Source of the DNA: Gillisella vitis
GTDB taxonomy: Bacteria; Pseudomonadota; Alphaproteobacteria; Rhizobiales; Rhizobiaceae
NCBI RefSeq assembly: GCF_021559775.1
Contig: NZ_CP056050.1
Location: forward strand, 248,001-312,000
Length of the DNA: 64,000 bases
Direction: 5' to 3'
The position numbers and the translations under genes are program-made. The notes beneath the pieces are model-generated. The model was given only the letters and a program-made list of their open reading frames with translations. It had not been told where the DNA came from and ran no database searches. Shown here one piece after another: positions 23,859 through 33,049 of the stretch. How positions within the stretch are numbered: the stretch's first letter is position 1; every line of letters begins with the position of its first letter.

Positions 23859-24664
23859 CGGGTGGTCCTCCCGAACTGCGCGGATAGGAATTGCCGCAAC
23901 CACGGCGATACCGGTCGTTCGAATATGGCTTCAGGCGCCCCTTCCTCTTCGATCCGCCCCTGATGGAGGAAGAAAATGCGGTTGGAGACCTGACGCGCAA
24001 ACGCGAGTTCATGGGTGACGATCAGCATGGTTCGCCCTTCATCGGCAAGCGACCGAATGACATTCAGAACCTCGCCAACCAGTTCGGGATCGAGAGCCGA
24101 TGTCGGCTCATCGAACAGGAGAATGTCGGGCTCCATCGCCAACGCCCGGGCGATGGCGACCCGCTGCTGTTGACCACCGGACAGATGCACAGGATAAGCA
24201 TGGCGCTTATCCGCCAGGCCAACTTTCGACAGGAGGTCTTCAGCCCGAGCACATGCCATTTTCTTCGGGATCTTGCGCACGTAAACCGGCGCCTCGATCA
24301 GGTTTTCAAGAACTGTCTTATGAGGCCAGAGATTGAAGGTCTGGAACACCATGCCAAGGCGGGCACGCAGGACATTGATTTCCGACTGGGCAGCCCGTCC
24401 CCGGCGCAGGCGAATATGCTGGCCGCCAATCCAGATGTCGCCACCGCTCGGTTCCTCGAGAAAATTGAGGCATCTGAGTAAGGTGCTTTTTCCTGATCCG
24501 CTGGATCCAAGGATTGAAATCACCTCACCGCGCGAAGCACTCAACGAGATCCCCTTTAGCACCTCGAGCGGACCGAACTGCTTTTTCAGATCCTTGACGC
24601 GCAATGCTGTCTGATCAGAGGGATGTGGCAGTTGCAGACGGGATGAGACGGCTTCGAATTCCAT
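23855..24664 (-). CDS. Amino-acid ABC transporter ATP-binding protein
   Basis: A 269-residue HisP-type ATPase. Walker A GSSGSGKST, signature LSGGQQQRVAIARAL and Walker B ILLFDEPTSALDPE with H-loop VTHELAFA are all intact. It is the first gene of the operon ATPase-permease-permease-racemase-binding protein, with ATGA overlaps through most of it. The AraC gene at 24759 lies 94 bp upstream on the same strand and is the likely regulator. Confidence 0.95.
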   Translation of the reverse strand: MEFEAVSSRLQLPHPSDQTALRVKDLKKQFGPLEVLKGISLSASRGEVISILGSSGSGKSTLLRCLNFLEEPSGGDIWIGGQHIRLRRGRAAQSEINVLRARLGMVFQTFNLWPHKTVLENLIEAPVYVRKIPKKMACARAEDLLSKVGLADKRHAYPVHLSGGQQQRVAIARALAMEPDILLFDEPTSALDPELVGEVLNVIRSLADEGRTMLIVTHELAFARQVSNRIFFLHQGRIEEEGAPEAIFERPVSPWLRQFLSAQFGRTTR

Positions 24665-24758
24665 GATGACATCCTTGCGAAAGATATCACCATGATTGCC
24701 CGCTCATTCGCGTGGCGCTTGCAGGAAATTGATCTGGCAACGGGATCTGATCACGAAA

Positions 24759-25661
24759 TTACCCGAACGCCCTGTCGGACCATGCGGCTCGATAGTCGAG
24801 CGGCGTAGTTCCGACTTCTTTTCTGAAGACATTGGCAAAATGGCTTGCACTCGAGAAACCGCAGGACAGGGCAATCTCGGTGATCGAAAGAGCTGTCTCG
24901 CGCAAGTATTGTTTCGCACGCTCTATTCTGCGCTGAATGATGTAGCGATATGGTGGCAAGCCGAAGGTCTGCTTGAAGGCCCGGCAAAGATGGGGAATGC
25001 TGAGCCCGGCCAGATCCGCCAACTGCTGGAGAGAAAGGCCATCGTCCAACTCATCGTCGATCTTCTGGGCCACACGGTTGAGGGTGGCAGATGAAAGCCC
25101 GCCCTGGCGCCGCGTGGGTAGACTGCTTTGCCTTCGCATCAATTGCGTGAAGATCGTCGCCACATAGCTTTCGACGAGAAGATTGCTTAGTGGACCCTTC
25201 TCCCGAATTTCCGAGCCGATCCCGCGCATTGCATTCGTGACAATGGGATCTTCAAAGCCAAGATCGGGCGAAAAGGAAAGGCAGGACACGGTGCGTGATT
25301 GCGCAGGTGCAAACAGATCCGTGAGCTTTGCGGGATCGACGCCGAGAGACAGATAGGCGGCATTGGACGCCCCCGTTTCCCAGCCCCGCCAGATACTGCC
25401 AGCTGGAACGAAGAGGATTGCGCCCGGTTTTCTGCGCACGAAATCAGTTCTGCGGTTGTCCAGAAAATGCTCGCCCCGCTCCGAATGTCCCTGAAGATTG
25501 AGAAGAACAAGATGCCGGTCAGCGATAAACGCTGTCTCTTCCCGGTCAAGGCCCGTCCTGCGCACCAGATCGGCGCGCATATGGTGCCAGGATTTCGACT
25601 GATGGGATAAGGTACGGCAGGGTCCGCGTTTCAAGGTCGGGTGCAAATCAGACGCCATCAT
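24759..25661 (-). CDS. AraC-family regulator (paralogue 1)
   Basis: 300 residues. The C-terminal double helix-turn-helix is complete (LSLQQLADLAGLSIPHLCRAF; ITEIALSCGFSSASHFANVF). The N-terminal part is a cupin-like sensor with RADLVRRTG near the start and PGAILFVPAGSIWRGWETG. It is clearly related in layout and sequence to the regulator at 27420. It lies just upstream of the amino-acid transporter operon in the same orientation, so it probably activates it in response to the amino acid. Its first codons overlap a small frame. Confidence 0.9.
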   Translation of the reverse strand: MMASDLHPTLKRGPCRTLSHQSKSWHHMRADLVRRTGLDREETAFIADRHLVLLNLQGHSERGEHFLDNRRTDFVRRKPGAILFVPAGSIWRGWETGASNAAYLSLGVDPAKLTDLFAPAQSRTVSCLSFSPDLGFEDPIVTNAMRGIGSEIREKGPLSNLLVESYVATIFTQLMRRQSSLPTRRQGGLSSATLNRVAQKIDDELDDGLSLQQLADLAGLSIPHLCRAFKQTFGLPPYRYIIQRRIERAKQYLRETALSITEIALSCGFSSASHFANVFRKEVGTTPLDYRAAWSDRAFG

Positions 25662-25818
25662 GCGCCTCGGCCCCGTTCATCAATGGCAACGATATCGCCC
25701 AGGCGCGTACCACATTCACATAATGCGGAGATGATGGATGGGATGCGGACTTCTGGCGATCATAGGCAACCACTTCTGAATGGTGCGTATCATAATGCTG
25801 AACGGCTTGGTGTCCCAT
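25648..25818 (-). CDS. Possible 56-aa leader protein coupled to the AraC gene
   Basis: The ATG at 25818 follows a good ribosome site (GGGGAG, 6 bp before). The frame begins MGHQAVQHYDTHHSEVVAYD and stops 14 bp inside the AraC gene. Such an arrangement suggests translational coupling. No family is recognised and composition is unusual (six His in 56 residues), so it may be a leader peptide or a chance frame. Confidence 0.35.
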   Translation of the reverse strand: MGHQAVQHYDTHHSEVVAYDRQKSASHPSSPHYVNVVRAWAISLPLMNGAEAHDGV

Positions 25819-26126
25819 CGGTTGCTCCCCATCAAGAGAGTTTGTCGCGGTCCGTCCCCGCGATAGACTCACTTAACCTCCGAATGATCGGGGAGTTGGA
25901 AACTGTCCGTGACAGCCCTGTGGCCTTTAGTTCCGGGGAATCTGGACATACGCCACAGGCTCCCCGACCCGAAAGGTCAGAGAGTTCGATGCTGAATCGA
26001 CCAGCATCAGTCGCACGGAGGGGTTTCCACGCCCCAAGGCAGCACGTACTGCCTCACGTCACAAGATAAATGAGATGACAGCGCTTCGCCAGTCTGCGCT
26101 GGCGAAAAACACATCGGAACTTCGCA
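25819..26126. other. Intergenic stretch between MFS and AraC genes
   Basis: No gene is supported. A perfect 8-bp hairpin TTCGCCAG-TCTGCG-CTGGCGAA lies at 26085-26106, 21 bp downstream of the MFS stop. It has no T-run on the minus strand. Confidence 0.45.
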
Positions 26127-27311
26127 TCAGTGGCTTTTGCGCTGAACCGGCAGGCTTGCCAGAGCGCTCACGCTCAATGCGACAAGGCCTGAAAACATCA
26201 AAAACATGGTTGAGGGTTCGAGATCATCCGATGTCAGAGAGACTATCGCAACCAGAAGCAGGCTCACGGCAACGGCGATGGAATGGATGGTGCCTTTGGC
26301 CCGGCCGAGCTCGTCTTGCGCAACGCAAGCCTGCAGCGCTACCTCGACGGACACCCTGCCAAGATTATAGAAGGCCCCCAGCATGGCGAAGACGAGCAGG
26401 TTCCAGGAAAAAGCAACGTAGGCCGTGGCTGCAAACAGGCTGGCCATGACGACAAGGACGATCAGATGCAGGCTCGAGAGCTTGATGAACCGCATCACCG
26501 GGATCAGCATGAGAACCCCGAGGATAGAACCGGCTGACCATGCACTTTCCAGATGCCCAAAATCCATGGCACCTCGCAGATGTTCCTCCCACACAAAACT
26601 GGGCCCAACCACGCTCACCAAAATACCGCCGGCGTTCAAAAGGGCATAGATGACGGCAAGCCGCCGCAAGGCGTCATTTAGCACCAATGATATGTCTCTC
26701 GATACGACCTCTCGCCACAGAGTTCGCCTTTCATTGTGCACCAGGCCACCGCAGGCAGCCGAAATGCAAAAGCATCCAGCAATGGCGAACAATGTGGTCC
26801 GAGGGGAACACGCCTGCAGCAGGAAACCGATGATGGCTGCGGAAGCGAGGCTTCCAATCTGCAGGATGACGAACACAATCGAATTGATTCTTGCCAGCGA
26901 TCGGTCGGCTCTCAACGATGGAATCATAGACTGTGTCGCCGTGAGGGACAGCCTGTCGCAGCCCGAGAACACAATGGTCGACAACCACAGCATCCAAGGC
27001 AGATCAGCGACCATAATCATGGCTGCAATCAGCAGTGCAGCAAACAGTCGGGTGATGTCGGCGATCGTTGACAGGTTGCGGCGATCATATCGGTCGGACA
27101 GCCATCCGGCGATCGGACTTGTCACCAGCTCTGTCAAGCTGGAGACAGCAAAAAACACCGCAACGGATGTCGTGCCGTGACCCGAGGCAACGAGAAGCCA
27201 CGAGCACGCGAAATTATAGCTGTTGCGGCCGAAGGACATAAAGAAAATTGCGACGAGAAAAAAGATTTGAGACGCCCGTCCCGTGTCTGCTGCAAGGCAT
27301 CGTCGAAACAT
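26127..27311 (-). CDS. MFS transporter
   Basis: 394 residues with about twelve hydrophobic segments in two halves. The loop between helices 2 and 3 (SPIAGWLSDRYDRRNL) is the MFS signature GxxaDrxgRr. It resembles the MFS_3-type exporters of small molecules. It lies between the two AraC paralogues, reads the same way, and sits 108 bp downstream of the AraC gene at 27420, its probable regulator. Substrate unknown. Confidence 0.88.
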   Translation of the reverse strand: MFRRCLAADTGRASQIFFLVAIFFMSFGRNSYNFACSWLLVASGHGTTSVAVFFAVSSLTELVTSPIAGWLSDRYDRRNLSTIADITRLFAALLIAAMIMVADLPWMLWLSTIVFSGCDRLSLTATQSMIPSLRADRSLARINSIVFVILQIGSLASAAIIGFLLQACSPRTTLFAIAGCFCISAACGGLVHNERRTLWREVVSRDISLVLNDALRRLAVIYALLNAGGILVSVVGPSFVWEEHLRGAMDFGHLESAWSAGSILGVLMLIPVMRFIKLSSLHLIVLVVMASLFAATAYVAFSWNLLVFAMLGAFYNLGRVSVEVALQACVAQDELGRAKGTIHSIAVAVSLLLVAIVSLTSDDLEPSTMFLMFSGLVALSVSALASLPVQRKSH

Positions 27312-27419
27312 CGGGCACCTTCATCGATGGTCAAAGGCCATGATGGAGGGCTAACATGTCGCACGCTTTCATAATCGTGCCTAGATATCATGATCGTGCC
27401 ATAAACAAGCGGAAAGGCT

Positions 27420-28334
27420 TCAACTGCGCCATCCGCGACGATATTCCAGCGGACTGACGCCGAAGGTGCGCCGGAAGGCATAGGTGAAGTGGCTCGAACT
27501 TGCGAAACCGCATTCCAAAGCAATCTCTGTGGCTGAGAGTTCAGTGCCGTTCAACAGTGCAAGGGCCTGTTTCAGTCTATATTCCGCCAGATAACTATGC
27601 GGTGTTTTCCCGGTCGACTGTTTGAAGGCGCGAAAGAAGTGGCGCCGGCTGACGCCTGCCACTGTTGCCATTTCCAGAAGGGTGGGGGGCTTTGTAAGCC
27701 GTTCCTCGATAAATGCCAGAACGCGCTTCAGATCAAAGGAAGACAGTCCGCCCTTGGTGGGCTTCAATCCCGCACCATTTATCCGCAGGATCTGCACAAA
27801 AAGCTGGATGATCTGGCTCTCGACCATCACGAGGCTGATCGGATCCGGGTTTTTCAGCTCCGCTGAGATCCGGTGCAGGCAGGCTTCGACAGTGTTGTCG
27901 CGAAAGCCGATCGCAGGTTTTAATCCAGGGATCCAATGCGAGCCGACTGTCTGCTCAATAAAACCAGTGTTGATGGAAACGAACAAGTAGGATCCAGCCG
28001 CGTCGCCCTCGTCCCAGCCTCTCCATTCGTGATGAGCCGGAATGAAAATCACCGATCCTGGCCGGCGCGGTGTGAAGGCGACCGGGCGCCCCTCGACAAA
28101 ATCCTCGCCGATGCGCGCCTCGCCGTGCAGGTTGATCAGCAAGCAGTGATGCTTCAGTGCAACTTTCGTTTCCTGCCGCTTGAAGCCCGTTCTTCTGACA
28201 AGGTCGGCGCGAACGATGCCCCAATCGACATACTGATGAACCAGCTTTCGGTGGTCGCAACGACGGGCCTCATCTGGGCGAAAATCACAGGTCTTCATCA
28301 AACAGGGCAATCCTCCCACATGAAAAACCGCCAA
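27420..28334 (-). CDS. AraC-family regulator (paralogue 2)
   Basis: 304 residues; an ATG at 28298 (MKTCDFRPDEARR) is an alternative start. It has a complete AraC DNA-binding domain (PPTLLEMATVAGVSRRHFFRAF; ATEIALECGFASSSHFTYAF). The sensor half shares the RADLVRRTG and PGSVIFIPAHHEWRGWDEG text with the regulator at 24759, so the two arose by duplication. It is divergent from the methyltransferase gene at 28563 and upstream of the MFS gene. Confidence 0.9.
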   Translation of the reverse strand: MAVFHVGGLPCLMKTCDFRPDEARRCDHRKLVHQYVDWGIVRADLVRRTGFKRQETKVALKHHCLLINLHGEARIGEDFVEGRPVAFTPRRPGSVIFIPAHHEWRGWDEGDAAGSYLFVSINTGFIEQTVGSHWIPGLKPAIGFRDNTVEACLHRISAELKNPDPISLVMVESQIIQLFVQILRINGAGLKPTKGGLSSFDLKRVLAFIEERLTKPPTLLEMATVAGVSRRHFFRAFKQSTGKTPHSYLAEYRLKQALALLNGTELSATEIALECGFASSSHFTYAFRRTFGVSPLEYRRGWRS

Positions 28335-28562
28335 TCATCACTTTTATAGGTCGATTCAGGCCTCCTGAACAACCGCCGCGGATCCACGCTGGTCCGATCG
28401 TGGCACTTTCATGACAAAACGGCATGCCGATGAAAGCACAGCGTGAAATACCGACTTAGGACAAGTTGACGCCGCCCATATTCAGTCACCCTCCGGCATT
28501 TATCTCTTTCCAGATCTTTTGGGTTTCGTCGCGTTGATCCCCTATTTGTTAAAGGTTTAGAA

Positions 28563-29561
28563 ATGCAGGATTTCAGTAGTTTCCTTCAAGAATGTGATCA
28601 AGGTCCACGATTGAACCGGTTGGCCGGGTTCTTTGACGAAACCGCATCCGGTAGCAGAGGCATGCCTGTTCGACGCCCCGTTGCCGATATGCGTCTTCTG
28701 CCGACCGACCCGCTGCTTTACCGGCTCGTCGAGCTTCATTCCCGCCGGCAGGGATTTTTCGACAAACACTACCACGGCAGCATTCCTTACCGGCTGGAAG
28801 AGGAATGCCGGATCGCCTATGCAATGCTTCGCTATAGCCAGTCGAGCCCGAGAAACGTCTCGTTCTACAGCCTGGGAACAGCGGAAGGCACGATGGCACG
28901 GACATTATCGGAACTCAGTTGCGGAAAGATCCGATCGCTCTCCTGCAGTCCCAACGAAGATAATTACAAATGCTTCATGGCGTTTGGCGATCCGCCGCAT
29001 GCCAGTTTCTTCCTTGGCCCGTTCCATCGTCTTTCGAAAGACTATCTTAGGTCTGAGCGCCATCTCGAAGAATTCTCAGACGGATTCGACTTCATCCTCG
29101 AGGACACCACGTTTCAGATGTACTCACCCAACCGGGCCAAACAGGTTGAATTCGTTGCCCACCATCTCAAGTCCGATGGTATCCTTCTTTTTCTGGAAAA
29201 ATTTCGCACAGCCGATCAGAATGACTACAAAGCACGCGAAGCGCAGAAGGATTTTGGTTTCAAAGCACATTATTTTGGTGCTGAAGAAATCGCCCGAAAA
29301 GCCGAGACTGTACTGACAGCCATGCATGGCAACGAGGTCACCCTGGCGGAGATGGCACGCGCCGTATACGCCCATTTCCAGCACTGTATCGTTACCTGGA
29401 GCTGCGGAAACTTCTACGGTCTTGCCGCCAGCAATAGTGCGGACAATCTGTCGCGTTATCTGGGTTTCATGCCCGAGCCCGCAATTCCCACGGAATATAT
29501 CTACCAGCCGGTCCCGTTTACCGACTTGGCTCGATGCGTTGGCGCAACCCAAAGCCCATAA
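28563..29561 (+). CDS. Class I SAM-dependent methyltransferase-like protein
   Basis: 332 residues. FYSLGTAEGTMARTLSEL (around residue 100) looks like the SAM-binding motif I of a Rossmann methyltransferase. DFILEDTTFQM and SDGILLFLEKF match motifs IV and V. The N-terminal 80 residues and the C-terminal 90 are not recognised. It lies 201 bp upstream of traR on the same strand and is divergent from an AraC gene. The substrate is unknown; methylation of a metabolite exported by the nearby MFS protein is one possibility. Confidence 0.65.
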   Translation: MQDFSSFLQECDQGPRLNRLAGFFDETASGSRGMPVRRPVADMRLLPTDPLLYRLVELHSRRQGFFDKHYHGSIPYRLEEECRIAYAMLRYSQSSPRNVSFYSLGTAEGTMARTLSELSCGKIRSLSCSPNEDNYKCFMAFGDPPHASFFLGPFHRLSKDYLRSERHLEEFSDGFDFILEDTTFQMYSPNRAKQVEFVAHHLKSDGILLFLEKFRTADQNDYKAREAQKDFGFKAHYFGAEEIARKAETVLTAMHGNEVTLAEMARAVYAHFQHCIVTWSCGNFYGLAASNSADNLSRYLGFMPEPAIPTEYIYQPVPFTDLARCVGATQSP

Positions 29562-29762
29562 AGACCGAACACCCATGCTATCGGGAGACCAAGGCCTATC
29601 CCAGGTATATCCTGCCGCTCAATATGATAGCCATAATAGAGAGCCCAAAGTCTCGACTTATTTCCGCAAAATTTAATTTTAGATCCGCCTTTTCCAAGTC
29701 GATCCTGATCATCGACGGCGGGCGTGACTTATTTCAGCCCACAATTGAATATGGAGTAGCAG

Positions 29763-30467
29763 ATGCAGCATTGGCTGGACCGGCTAACCGATCTCAGTGC
29801 AATACAAGGTGACGAGAGCACTTTTAGACAAGCCCTTGGGCATCTTGCTGGCCAAGCTGGTTTCGGCGGTTATGCCTATCTTCATATCCAACCGGGCCAT
29901 ACATTGGCGATCTCCAACTATCATCCAGAATGGCGATCGATCTATTTCAAGCGAAAATTTATCACCGTTGATCCGGTGGTGAAACGTGCGAAATCTTTAA
30001 AAAAGGCCTTCGTCTGGAGCGGTGAACAAGGCGGTATCCATCTTTCCAAAGCCGAGCGTGCTTTCTATGCTCAGGCTGCCGACTTCGGCATCCGCTCTGG
30101 CATCACCATTCCGGTGAAAGCCGCCAATGGGTCGATTTCAATCTTCACCCTGGCGTCAGAGAAAACGGCGGTCGACCTCCAAGGCGATATCGACACAGTG
30201 GCGGCCTCGGCAGCTGTCGGACAACTGCATGCTCGCCTATCGCTCTTGCCAGTCACCCCCAGCGCGCAGCACCCTGCCTGGCTCGACCCCAAGGAAGCCA
30301 CCTATCTCAGATGGATCGCCGTCGGCAAAACCATGGAGGAAGTGGCCGATCTCGAAGGGGTCAAATACAACTCCGTAAAAAGCAAACTCGAAGAAGCCAG
30401 GAAGCGCCTTGAGATCCACACCATGTCTCATCTCGTCGCATTGGCCATCCGTGCAAAACTCATCTGA
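29763..30467 (+). CDS. traR: LuxR-type quorum-sensing regulator TraR
   Basis: 234 residues, the same length as Ti-plasmid TraR, beginning MQHWLDRLTDLSAIQGDE. The acyl-homoserine-lactone pocket residues are conserved at the same numbers: W57, Y61, D70 and W85. The C-terminal LuxR helix-turn-helix (ATYLRWIAVGKTMEEVADLE, then YNSVKSKL) is intact. TraR binds 3-oxo-octanoyl homoserine lactone and activates tra operons through an 18-bp palindrome; a near-consensus copy lies at 36514-36531. The antiactivator gene traM, usually next to traR, is not seen here, and traI is outside the window. Confidence 0.95.
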   Translation: MQHWLDRLTDLSAIQGDESTFRQALGHLAGQAGFGGYAYLHIQPGHTLAISNYHPEWRSIYFKRKFITVDPVVKRAKSLKKAFVWSGEQGGIHLSKAERAFYAQAADFGIRSGITIPVKAANGSISIFTLASEKTAVDLQGDIDTVAASAAVGQLHARLSLLPVTPSAQHPAWLDPKEATYLRWIAVGKTMEEVADLEGVKYNSVKSKLEEARKRLEIHTMSHLVALAIRAKLI

Positions 30468-30700
30468 AAACTGATTTCAATTGATTAATATGTTTCGGAT
30501 GCCGCCGAGCAAGCCTATCAGCGTAGATGGTGGCGTTTTGCAACTTGCGATGTTCAGCAGCGCTCTTCCGGTCGCCCTTCAGTATGAAGTCGCATCAGCA
30601 TACCCCTTATTGTCAAGGATGAAGAGGTATCTATCCTTGGCATTTTCGCTCGCTGGGGAGACGTTGCCGAGAACATTTTGGAAGATCGGCGCCGTCAAGC
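30468..30700. other. Intergenic gap between traR and traH
   Basis: No traM-like frame was found on either strand in this 233-bp convergent gap, where Ti plasmids commonly carry traM. Confidence 0.6.
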
Positions 30701-31351
30701 CTAATTGGGATCGCCTGCTAAGCCGTTGTATTGCGAACGAGCACCAATACCTGAAAGGTCAATCCGAATGCCTGCGCTGTTTGGGTCGTCTGTATCATTG
30801 CCAGCCGGTGCTGTCGTATGGTTGATTTCATTCTCATCCTCTCTACGGGTGGAACCTTTTCCGTCTTGCTCGAGCTCATCAATCTTCCCGTCCACGGGAT
30901 CCTCTGCCCGAAACACCGCCACCCCCTCGAAATAACCCGTCTGCCAAGCCATGATGGCATCGTCGAGTACCTCTGGCAGCACATCTTTGTTGGTTGGATT
31001 GCCATACCATTTGGTGACGATCCGGTAGACCTTGGCAAACAGCGCCGTGCCCATGCGGATGTTCGTACATGCATCGACGAGGTCGGGCTTCAGTTGCCCG
31101 GCCTCCAGGATGCCGAGGCCAGCGGGATATTGAGTGATCCCAACCCGCACGGTGTTTCGACCGAGGTTGTTACGGATCAACGCCAGGGCATCATCCGGTG
31201 TCGCGGGCTTAGGTACCAGAATGACTCGGCTCCCAGAGCGGACCGTCACAGCGAGTGGATCCTGAGACCCTGCCCGTTCGATGAACTGCTCGACGATTGC
31301 GGGTTTTAGAGCAGGATCGGCGCATTGCTGGATAAGGGCAGCATCGACCAT
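30701..31351 (-). CDS. traH: Conjugal transfer protein TraH
   Basis: 216 residues from the ATG at 31351 (MVDAALIQQCADPALKPAIV). It resembles TraH of Ti plasmids, which has a short lytic-transglycosylase/accessory-like region (CTNIRMGTALFAKVYRIVTKW) followed by an acidic tail. Its exact role is not known; in Ti plasmids it is the last gene of traAFBH. It follows traB after 11 bp. A longer frame upstream lies inside traB and is rejected. Confidence 0.85.
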   Translation of the reverse strand: MVDAALIQQCADPALKPAIVEQFIERAGSQDPLAVTVRSGSRVILVPKPATPDDALALIRNNLGRNTVRVGITQYPAGLGILEAGQLKPDLVDACTNIRMGTALFAKVYRIVTKWYGNPTNKDVLPEVLDDAIMAWQTGYFEGVAVFRAEDPVDGKIDELEQDGKGSTRREDENEINHTTAPAGNDTDDPNSAGIRIDLSGIGARSQYNGLAGDPN

Positions 31352-31362
31352 CGGGAAATATC

Positions 31363-32598
31363 CTATGTGTTGAACGCCACGATGACGGGCACGCCGAACA
31401 GCCTGCCCCAGGCAGTCACGCTCGCCTTCTGGATGGCAACGATCGAGGTGCCGACAGTCCACCATCCATTGCCCGTGGCGACAATGACGGCAGGGGAGAG
31501 GATCATCGATTGCAGGACCGGCCAAAGGATAAGCTGCTCATAGCAGATCAAAGGCGCGATCTTCTGGCCGTCGATATCGACGGTCGGATTTCGTAAAAGG
31601 TCAGCGCGAGCCCCGCCACCCTGCCCTGTCCAATGGAGCCACGGCTGCCACATGGAGACCGGGACCGGCATGCGCTCTCGATAGAGAACACGGGCGTCGC
31701 TGGCAGAGATAGCCACCATGACGTTGTCATAACCGGCCGCATCGATGACCGCTGCACCGGCGATCACGGTGACGCTGGATCCCTGCAAGCCATCCTGCCA
31801 AAGACGCGCCACGGTCGGCGTCCAAAAGCCGAGCGCACTCTCCGGCAAAACGACGAAACGAGCCTTCTCGCCCGCCATCGCACGTGCGGTTACGATCAGA
31901 CTGCGTTGGTAGGTGAGCGAGCTGTCACGACCGAGTTTTTGCCCGAGCGCGAGATCGACCCCTTTCCATCTGTCTGGTACCTTGAGCTGCGTCCAGTTCG
32001 TGGCGGACCAGGCGTATAGTCCCACCAGGGCAGCGACCCCGATTTTCCACCTTCGACCGGTCATGACGACCAACAGGATCGCGGTTGCGCAGAGACCAAA
32101 CCATCCCCATCCTGGAAACAGGATGCCGGCCGCGGTCAATGGATGCGCCCAGCCAATGATTCCAAATGGCGGCAGAGCCATCAGCACCATGGCCACCACA
32201 TAACGTACCGCCCGTAACCTTTCTGTTTGCTTTGCCCAGAGGACGGCATGCACGACAACGAAAGCAAGCGAGGCAACCGCCCAAAGTAGCAGGCCGGGCC
32301 AAAGATCAGCGGCGTAGAAATTGGCGACGCCCTGGGGCAAGCCGCGGGAAGCGGCGAGGAAGTAACCAGCTGAGACGGCAGCAGCGACCAAACGTGACGG
32401 CGATTGCGCCCAGAGTAGCGGGAACAGCATCACGACCGGCAAGGTCATGATGTTTCCACTCCAGCCGACCGTCCCAGCCACGATCGACAGCCCGACCAGG
32501 ACCGGTCCGCGCCAGCTGTCAGGGATCAAACGTGAGGATCGGCTTGGCAAGCCCGAGGAGCCCGCTATCGGGGATCGGTCCAAAATATCGTGAGTCAT
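31363..32598 (-). CDS. traB: Conjugal transfer protein TraB
   Basis: About 411 residues from the ATG at 32598, which overlaps traF by 80 bp. A TTG at 32531 would give a protein starting just before IPDSWRGPVLVGLS, close to where I remember Ti TraB starting, so the start is uncertain. The N-terminal half has about six membrane segments. The C-terminal half is a nitrilase/apolipoprotein N-acyltransferase-like domain (VVLPESALGFW with catalytic Glu; PLICYEQLILWP with catalytic Cys). TraB aids plasmid transfer in Ti systems by an unknown mechanism. It is third in the traA-F-B-H operon. Confidence 0.9.
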   Translation of the reverse strand: MTHDILDRSPIAGSSGLPSRSSRLIPDSWRGPVLVGLSIVAGTVGWSGNIMTLPVVMLFPLLWAQSPSRLVAAAVSAGYFLAASRGLPQGVANFYAADLWPGLLLWAVASLAFVVVHAVLWAKQTERLRAVRYVVAMVLMALPPFGIIGWAHPLTAAGILFPGWGWFGLCATAILLVVMTGRRWKIGVAALVGLYAWSATNWTQLKVPDRWKGVDLALGQKLGRDSSLTYQRSLIVTARAMAGEKARFVVLPESALGFWTPTVARLWQDGLQGSSVTVIAGAAVIDAAGYDNVMVAISASDARVLYRERMPVPVSMWQPWLHWTGQGGGARADLLRNPTVDIDGQKIAPLICYEQLILWPVLQSMILSPAVIVATGNGWWTVGTSIVAIQKASVTAWGRLFGVPVIVAFNT

Positions 32599-33049
32599 AG
32601 GAGCTCTCAAAGGATGAGTGGAAAAACAGGTATCCTCGCGGCACGACACCACCGGAATACGGGACGATCGCCCGCCGTTGCCCATCACTTTTTCGGAGGC
32701 GGGATGCGCCGAGCGGCACGCCATCGACTTCGATCGTTTCGCCAATGGCGACGTGCTGGCCGGGGAGTGCTGCAACAGTCTTGATGAGCGGTGCAAAGCC
32801 GCTGGCACACAGTCCGCGCCGGAGATAACCACGGTGCCATGCCTCCTCGAACTGCGGCGTGGGCGGAGGGCAGATGAACACGAGATCTCCGACCGCGACG
32901 TCGCTATAAAGCGCCTCGATACGCCACAGCCCGAGCGGCTCGCTTGGCGTCAGGTTCAGCCGATAGCCGCCAATCCACCCGGTCGCGACAAGACTGGAGA
33001 TGACCACGCCGACACCCGCCAGAGACAAGAGTAGCTGCCGCCGTGTCAT
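32519..33049 (-). CDS. traF: Conjugal transfer peptidase TraF
   Basis: 176 residues with an N-terminal membrane anchor. It is a signal-peptidase-like (S26) protease: the catalytic serine lies in LNLTPSEPLGLW (about residue 36) and the lysine in LIKTVAALPGQHV (about residue 90). TraF of Ti and RP4 plasmids processes and cyclises the pilin TrbC. Its start overlaps the traA stop by 4 bp (ATGA). Confidence 0.95.
   Translation of the reverse strand: MTRRQLLLSLAGVGVVISSLVATGWIGGYRLNLTPSEPLGLWRIEALYSDVAVGDLVFICPPPTPQFEEAWHRGYLRRGLCASGFAPLIKTVAALPGQHVAIGETIEVDGVPLGASRLRKSDGQRRAIVPYSGGVVPRGYLFFHSSFESSYDSRYFGPIPDSGLLGLAKPILTFDP

Noticed and set aside
25641..26069. 142-codon plus-strand frame between AraC and MFS genes
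   Set aside because: It overlaps the AraC start on the other strand, has biased composition and no recognisable domain.
30481..30825. Frame after traR as a possible traM
   Set aside because: Wrong strand relative to most Ti plasmids, no TraM-like helices, and overlap with the 3' end of traH.
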